Origin: Veillonellaceae bacterium UBA5809
Lineage (GTDB): Bacteria; Bacillota; Negativicutes; Veillonellales; Dialisteraceae
NCBI GenBank assembly: GCA_002417965.1
Contig: DIDD01000138.1
Coordinates: 17,314-25,223, forward strand
Reading direction: 5' to 3'
DNA length: 7,910 nt
The translations under genes and the position numbers were made by a program. Below the pieces are notes generated by a model. It was not told the origin of the DNA. It was given only the letters and a program-made list of their open reading frames with translations, and did not search any database. Positions 6,829 to 7,910 of this stretch are shown here, in pieces (the stretch's first letter is position 1; each line of letters opens with the position of its first letter).

Positions 6829-6850
6829 TTCCGGGACACCGGTCCCATTA

Positions 6851-6870
6851 ATAGAAATAATCATTTCTAT
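6851..6870. repeat. Small inverted repeat at the symporter promoter
   Basis: Arms ATAGAAAT (6851-6858) and ATTTCTAT (6863-6870) are exact reverse complements around a 4-nt spacer. It overlaps the predicted -10 element and start point of the symporter promoter, so it could be an operator or a hairpin at the extreme 5' end of the mRNA. In AT-rich DNA an 8-bp dyad can also arise by chance. Confidence 0.4.
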
Positions 6871-6897
6871 CATAGCTATTTGTTTTTATAATAGCAA
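6869..6897 (-). promoter_or_regulatory. Predicted promoter of the symporter gene
   Basis: Minus-strand -35 TTGCTA (complement of 6892-6897), 17-nt spacer, -10 TATGAT (complement of 6869-6874). Start would be near 6862, giving a leader of about 47 nt to the TTG at 6815. The hexamers and spacing are the same as those of the predicted deacylase promoter. Confidence 0.5.
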
Positions 6898-6926
6898 TGT
6901 TTTTTTATAAGAGAAAGTCTGATTAT

Positions 6927-6955
6927 TTGACAGTATTCCCAAAAAATGGTACAAA
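6927..6955 (+). promoter_or_regulatory. Predicted promoter of the transaldolase-family gene
   Basis: Consensus -35 TTGACA (6927-6932), 17-nt spacer and -10 TACAAA (6950-6955), with an upstream TG (6947-6948) that makes it an extended -10. Start would be near 6962, so the transcript begins about 12 nt before the hairpin at 6974-6990. Confidence 0.55.
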
Positions 6956-6973
6956 AGAATTAAGAATAAAGAC

Positions 6974-6990
6974 AGCCGCTTTGCGCGGCT
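6974..6990 (+). terminator. Terminator-like hairpin in the 5' leader of the transaldolase-family gene
   Basis: Stem AGCCGC/GCGGCT (6974-6979 with 6985-6990), loop TTTGC, followed by TTTATT, giving a run of four T from 6990. It lies downstream of the predicted promoter and 28 nt before the ATG. No plus-strand gene lies upstream that it could serve, since the neighbour runs the other way. It could act as an attenuator, a 5' stabilising hairpin, or the end of a short RNA. Confidence 0.6.
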
Positions 6991-7018
6991 TTTATTATGA
7001 AAGAGGGCCTTTTGTACT

Positions 7019-7669
7019 ATGAAATTTTTTATTGATACGGCTAATGTGGAGGAAATCAGGAAAGCTTATGATATGGGATTTATCTCAGGAGTGACGACCA
7101 ACCCTTCACTCATTGCCAGAGAAGGCCGTGATTTCCATCAGGTTGTCCGTGAAATTTCTTCGTTTGTCAATGGGCCTATCAGTGCAGAGGTCATCGCCGA
7201 AGAGGCTGACGGAATGGTCGGTGAGGCAGAAGAATTGGTAAAGATAGGACCTCATATCGTAATTAAAATTCCTATGACGCCGGAAGGACTGAAAGCAGTG
7301 TCCCGTCTTCATAAAAAAGGAATTCATACAAATGTAACGCTTGTCTTTTCGGCGAACCAGGCATTGCTGGCGGCCCGGGCAGGCGCTTCCTATGTCAGTC
7401 CTTTTGTCGGGCGCATTGATGATATCGGATGGGATGGTGTTGAGCTTGTCCGGGATATTGCGGATATTTTTTCGATTCACCAGATTTCCACGGAAATTAT
7501 TGCAGCTTCTATCAGAAAACCGCAGCATATTGAACAGTGCGCACTGGCAGGAGCCCATATCGCAACAGTGCCTTATCAGGTGCTGATGGATGCCATGAAG
7601 CATCCGCTGACTGATGCCGGACTGGCCCGGTTTAAAGCCGATTGGGCAAAGGCAGGAAAAACAGTATAA
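7019..7669 (+). CDS. fsa: Transaldolase, small FSA/TalC subfamily (commonly annotated fructose-6-phosphate aldolase)
   Basis: Cytoplasmic class I aldolase-fold enzyme (216 aa, normal for the subfamily) of the pentose phosphate pathway. The Schiff-base lysine is Lys83 in VIKIPMT. FIDTANVEEI at 4-13 and GVTTNPSLI at 24-32 form the family N-terminus, followed by NVTLVFSANQA at 105-115, SPFVGRIDD at 127-135 and SIRKP near 164-168. Two residues argue for transaldolase rather than aldolase activity: Glu57 in SAEV, where E. coli FsaA has Gln59, and Phe129 in SPFVGRID, where FsaA has Tyr131. GAGGG at 7003-7007 precedes the ATG by 11 nt. It has its own promoter and terminator, so it is probably monocistronic. 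Family assignment is firm; the transaldolase choice is an inference from these residues. Confidence 0.95.
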   Translation: MKFFIDTANVEEIRKAYDMGFISGVTTNPSLIAREGRDFHQVVREISSFVNGPISAEVIAEEADGMVGEAEELVKIGPHIVIKIPMTPEGLKAVSRLHKKGIHTNVTLVFSANQALLAARAGASYVSPFVGRIDDIGWDGVELVRDIADIFSIHQISTEIIAASIRKPQHIEQCALAGAHIATVPYQVLMDAMKHPLTDAGLARFKADWAKAGKTV

Positions 7670-7677
7670 GTATCTGT

Positions 7678-7716
7678 GCTCAAAAAAAAGCCGCCGGGAG
7701 GCGGTTTTTTTTGAGC
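7678..7716. terminator. Strong bidirectional rho-independent terminator after the transaldolase-family gene
   Basis: GCTC, eight A, then CCGCC (7691-7695) pair with GGCGG (7700-7704), eight T, then GAGC (7713-7716). The loop is GGGA and G7690 is bulged. The A and T tracts flanking the GC core make it active on either strand. It begins 8 nt after the stop codon at 7669. Confidence 0.9.
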
Positions 7717-7741
7717 GGATTAATCAATAAATATATTATAG

Positions 7742-7770
7742 TTTCTGATATATCAAAAAAATGATATAAT
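7742..7770 (+). promoter_or_regulatory. Possible promoter of the gene starting at 7847
   Basis: Perfect -10 TATAAT at 7765-7770 with a poor -35 TTTCTG (7742-7747) at 17 nt. A 10-bp palindrome TGATATATCA (7746-7755) lies in the spacer and another, TGAAATTTCA (7782-7791), just after the expected start near 7777. The weak -35 suggests help from an activator or low activity. Confidence 0.4.
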
Positions 7771-7797
7771 TTAAAAAGACTTGAAATTTCATGAATC

Positions 7798-7821
7798 AAA
7801 GGCGCTGATAAAGCGCCTTTT
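7798..7821 (+). terminator. Terminator-like hairpin in the leader of the gene starting at 7847
   Basis: Stem AAAGGCGC/GCGCCTTT (7798-7805 with 7813-7820), loop TGATAAA, followed by one more T. It ends 26 nt before the GTG and 11 nt before its ribosome site. A separate strong terminator already ends the upstream gene at 7678-7716, so this one seems to belong to the downstream leader. The short T tract makes termination uncertain. Confidence 0.55.
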
Positions 7822-7846
7822 CTTACACTTTAGGGAGAAAAAGGCC

Positions 7847-7910
7847 GTGAAATATTTTTATGAAGACGGAAAACAGCTGATTTCTGTTATGGCCCCTATT
7901 CTGATTGCCC
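7847..7910 (+). CDS. N-terminus of a membrane protein, possibly a MATE-family exporter; partial at window edge
   Basis: An open frame starts at GTG 7847 and runs 21 codons to the window end. AGGGAG at 7832-7837 precedes the GTG by 9 nt. The visible peptide is a short charged stretch (KYFYEDGK) followed by LISVMAPILIA. A short polar start leading straight into a hydrophobic helix with a Pro is what MATE/NorM exporters show. The evidence is too short to exclude other polytopic membrane proteins. The gene has a candidate promoter and a leader hairpin upstream. Confidence 0.5.
   Translation, partial: MKYFYEDGKQLISVMAPILIA

Noticed and set aside
7106..7603. Minus-strand open frame of 165 codons opposite the transaldolase-family gene
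   Set aside because: The plus-strand frame is a complete, motif-rich enzyme. The antisense translation is Cys/Arg/Asn-rich without family features.
1..7910. Frameshifted or broken genes, tRNAs, CRISPR arrays, riboswitch aptamers
   Set aside because: Every main reading frame is intact and of family-typical length. No cloverleaf, spaced direct repeats or recognisable aptamer core was seen by eye; a covariance-model search would be needed to exclude unusual RNAs.

Overview
The window looks like chromosomal DNA from a low-to-mid GC Bacillota-type bacterium. The evidence is strong AGGAGG-class ribosome sites, several non-ATG starts (TTG, GTG), AT-rich spacers with sigma-A-like promoters, and U-tract hairpin terminators. 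The lipoprotein-anchored binding protein also fits. Membership of the Negativicutes (Dialister/Megasphaera-like) is a guess from overall feel, not something the sequence proves. There are no rRNA or tRNA genes, CRISPR arrays or insertion sequences.

Layout. Positions 1-4173 (minus strand) hold a tightly packed ABC importer operon of the peptide/nickel (Dpp/Nik/Opp) class. It is read from right to left: DppB-like permease, DppC-like permease, family-5 solute-binding lipoprotein, DppD/NikD-like ATPase. The start codon and Shine-Dalgarno of a fifth gene, presumably the second ATPase, lie at the left edge. Adjacent genes overlap by 8 and 4 nt or are 4 nt apart, and the last junction is a TAATG overlap, so translation is probably coupled throughout. 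Positions 4174-4373 are a divergent control region containing a perfect 21-bp inverted repeat (7-nt spacer). Its arms coincide with predicted promoters for both directions and contain GTATGA-N15-TCATAC, which resembles a NikR operator. Positions 4374-5315 (plus) encode an M14-type zinc deacylase of the AstE/AspA (succinylglutamate desuccinylase/aspartoacylase) family. A bidirectional terminator at 5332-5364 separates it from a convergent AGCS sodium:alanine/glycine symporter gene (5382-6815, minus). Positions 6816-7018 are a second divergent control region. Positions 7019-7669 (plus) encode a small transaldolase/fructose-6-phosphate aldolase family enzyme, followed by a strong bidirectional terminator. 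The window ends with the first 21 codons of a membrane protein whose N-terminus resembles MATE exporters.

How the genes may work together. The importer and the zinc deacylase share a single palindromic control site. They therefore form a plausible import-and-deacylate unit for an N-acylated amino acid or peptide-like compound, or for a metal-chelate or metallophore if the NikR resemblance is meaningful. The solute-binding protein does not keep the residues I recall as nickel-histidine ligands in E. coli NikA, so the substrate stays open. The amino-acid symporter is a plausible but unproven partner. The transaldolase-type gene belongs to central sugar metabolism and appears unrelated. Two plus-strand genes, at 7019 and 7847, each have a short GC-rich U-tract hairpin between the predicted promoter and the start codon, an arrangement typical of attenuated leaders.
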